Assembly: GCA_013215865.1 (NCBI GenBank)
Contig: JABSQL010000355.1
Location: forward strand, 1 to 6,190
DNA from: Candidatus Margulisiibacteriota bacterium
GTDB lineage: Bacteria; Margulisbacteria; Marinamargulisbacteria; DT-59
Length of the DNA: 6,190 bases
Direction: 5' to 3'
The translations under genes and the position numbers were made by a program. Shown here one piece after another: positions 5,590-6,190 of this stretch. Numbering within the stretch: position 1 is the stretch's first letter; each line of letters opens with the position of its first letter. The notes beneath the pieces were generated by a model. That model did no database searches. It had not been told where the DNA came from and saw nothing but the letters and a program-made list of their open reading frames with translations.

Positions 5590-5616
5590 TAAATGTTATT
5601 ACCACATCACAATACA

Positions 5617-5904
5617 TCAATTATCACCTTCTTCTATCAATGAAATAATGATCTCTTTTACTGCCGGATATCTACTGTATATATATGCTTTTTTAAATTC
5701 TGTGGTTTCTTGTGGATTTAATTCGAAGTATTCTATGAGCAACATTAGCTGTTCAACAGACGGGTATCTATATCTTTGTCAAATAATAAATATATTGCCT
5801 AGATACCTTTAGCTGTTTTGCTAATAATATTTTCTTCATACCCATATTTTCCAAATGAAGCTTAAATACTTCGTTGAAAGTGCTAATTTTTCCTCAACCA
5901 CCAT
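5617..5904 (-). pseudogene. Small XRE-type helix-turn-helix regulator broken by two compensating frameshifts
   Basis: The gene begins at ATG 5904 (MVVEEK), with AGGGA about 6 bases upstream, and ends at TGA 5619-5617. Start and stop are in the same frame, but the middle is not. After a run of five A (plus strand T-run 5887-5891) the protein-like sequence continues one frame over as ISTFNEVFKLHLENMGMKK, then the helix-turn-helix ILLAKQLKVSRQYIYYLTK. At about 5768-5778 it returns to the first frame as RYPSVEQLMLLIEYFELN and continues to SLIEEGDN. Restoring one A and removing one base near 5773 gives a 95-residue protein of XRE/Cro-like shape, with residues ~25-44 as the DNA-binding helices and the usual PSVEQL segment after them. 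As it stands, translation stops after 22 residues. Sequencing error at the two sites would make it an intact gene. A gene on the other strand starts 146 bp away, the usual layout of a repressor and its target. Confidence 0.7.
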
Positions 5905-6011
5905 TTTATATCCCTACAGCATGTATTTATATCAAACTTTTCCCTCGCTTTCCACTCCTAAAGAAAAACCCAATTATTTATGACAACTAGATATGCATAC
6001 AAAATTTATTC

Positions 6012-6017
6012 CATAAT
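6012..6017 (+). promoter_or_regulatory. Possible -10 box (CATAAT) of the gene starting at 6050
   Basis: CATAAT matches TATAAT at five of six bases and lies 20 bases before the ribosome binding site. I see no good -35 at the right distance, so this is a weak call; the perfect palindrome TATGCATA (5992-5999) just upstream could be an operator half of the divergent region. Confidence 0.25.
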
Positions 6018-6036
6018 GTAACAACAATCATCAATC

Positions 6037-6042
6037 AGGAGG
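6037..6042 (+). promoter_or_regulatory. Strong ribosome binding site AGGAGG for the gene at 6050
   Basis: A full AGGAGG sits 7 bases before the ATG at 6050, which is the main evidence that the short frame at the right edge is a real gene start. Confidence 0.75.
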
Positions 6043-6049
6043 AATCAGC

Positions 6050-6190
6050 ATGGTCAAATCTAATAGAATGAAAGGTCGATTAAAAATAATCCAAGACAAC
6101 ATAAATTGGAAAATTCAAAGGAAAAAGGATCCTTTATTCAACTCTTCAGAGGCTATGGAATATTTAGACATGGGATACAAATTCTTTAAA
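6050..6190 (+). CDS. N-terminus of an unrecognised protein, cut by the right window edge
   Basis: Forty-seven codons are open from ATG 6050 to the window end with no stop. They start MVKSNRMKGRLKIIQDNINW, a strongly basic stretch, and end SSEAMEYLDMGYKFFK. No signal peptide or membrane segment is visible and I do not recognise the family. Initiation is supported by AGGAGG at 6037-6042. It is divergent from the broken helix-turn-helix gene and may have been its regulatory target. Confidence 0.6.
   Translation, partial: MVKSNRMKGRLKIIQDNINWKIQRKKDPLFNSSEAMEYLDMGYKFFK

Larger units (their letters stand above)
5191..5616. other. Gene-free stretch with small repeats and possible gene scraps
   Basis: No convincing gene is seen on either strand. 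A 32-codon plus-strand frame at 5290-5388 (ending MKEAARELNPNKVIQA) looks protein-like but has only a poor start; it may be a remnant. Two small repeats stand out: a 10-bp inverted repeat (5443-5452 and 5480-5489) and an 11-bp direct repeat (5568-5589), listed separately. Confidence 0.4.

Noticed and set aside
1..6190. A complete undescribed multi-gene system
   Set aside because: Only one of the recognisable genes is an intact cargo gene, no conserved operon is visible, and most of the window is decayed mobile DNA.

Overview
The window is AT-rich (I estimate roughly 35-38% G+C; not computed) and reads as a decaying accessory region of a bacterial chromosome. It holds three apparently intact coding units (one cut by the window edge), several broken genes, two insertion-sequence remnants, an orphan 3' half of a tRNA-Ser gene and several small tandem repeats. 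The CCA end is encoded in the tRNA remnant. A Gram-negative, possibly host- or amoeba-associated bacterium would fit the low G+C, the IS decay and the basic, helix-rich orphan protein, but nothing here fixes the taxon.

Layout, left to right. (1) 1-138: the end of an IS1-like element, with the first 28 codons of its zinc-ribbon transposase on the minus strand and its own promoter and ribosome binding site. It abuts an ogt-type alkyltransferase gene that has lost its 5' half (136-390, plus strand). (2) 391-2030: a dead IS21-family element on the minus strand. istA carries a frameshift and a large internal deletion that removes the catalytic Glu. istB has a damaged Walker A region, a frameshift and no C-terminus. 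Three copies of TGGGTCAT lie exactly 34 bp apart at the istA end. (3) 2058-2768, minus strand: an unrecognised 236-residue protein with a basic N-terminal tail and an alpha-helical C-terminal part, then about 500 bp without a recognisable gene. (4) 3275-4615, minus strand: an intact 446-residue AlbA_2/HATPase_c_4/winged-helix protein with an in-frame 12-bp repeat encoding (SSGK)3 and an inverted repeat overlapping its start codon. (5) 4864-4926: the 3' half of tRNA-Ser(GGA), from anticodon stem to CCA, without D arm or 5' acceptor strand. This is the classic scar of tRNA-targeted integration. (6) 5095-5190: a minisatellite of 10/11-bp units. (7) 5617-5904, minus strand: a small XRE-type helix-turn-helix gene broken by two mutually compensating frameshifts, with a divergent gene starting at 6050 that runs off the right edge.

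The most coherent reading is that the tRNA-Ser 3' half is the distal att site of an integrative element, so the material on its left (AlbA_2 gene, orphan gene, IS debris) would be island cargo and the right side the chromosomal flank or an older island layer. The genes form no evident pathway. I do not see a complete novel system. The best leads are the att scar with candidate arm-type repeats, the repeat-bearing AlbA_2 regulator with its start-codon dyad, and the orphan 236-residue protein.
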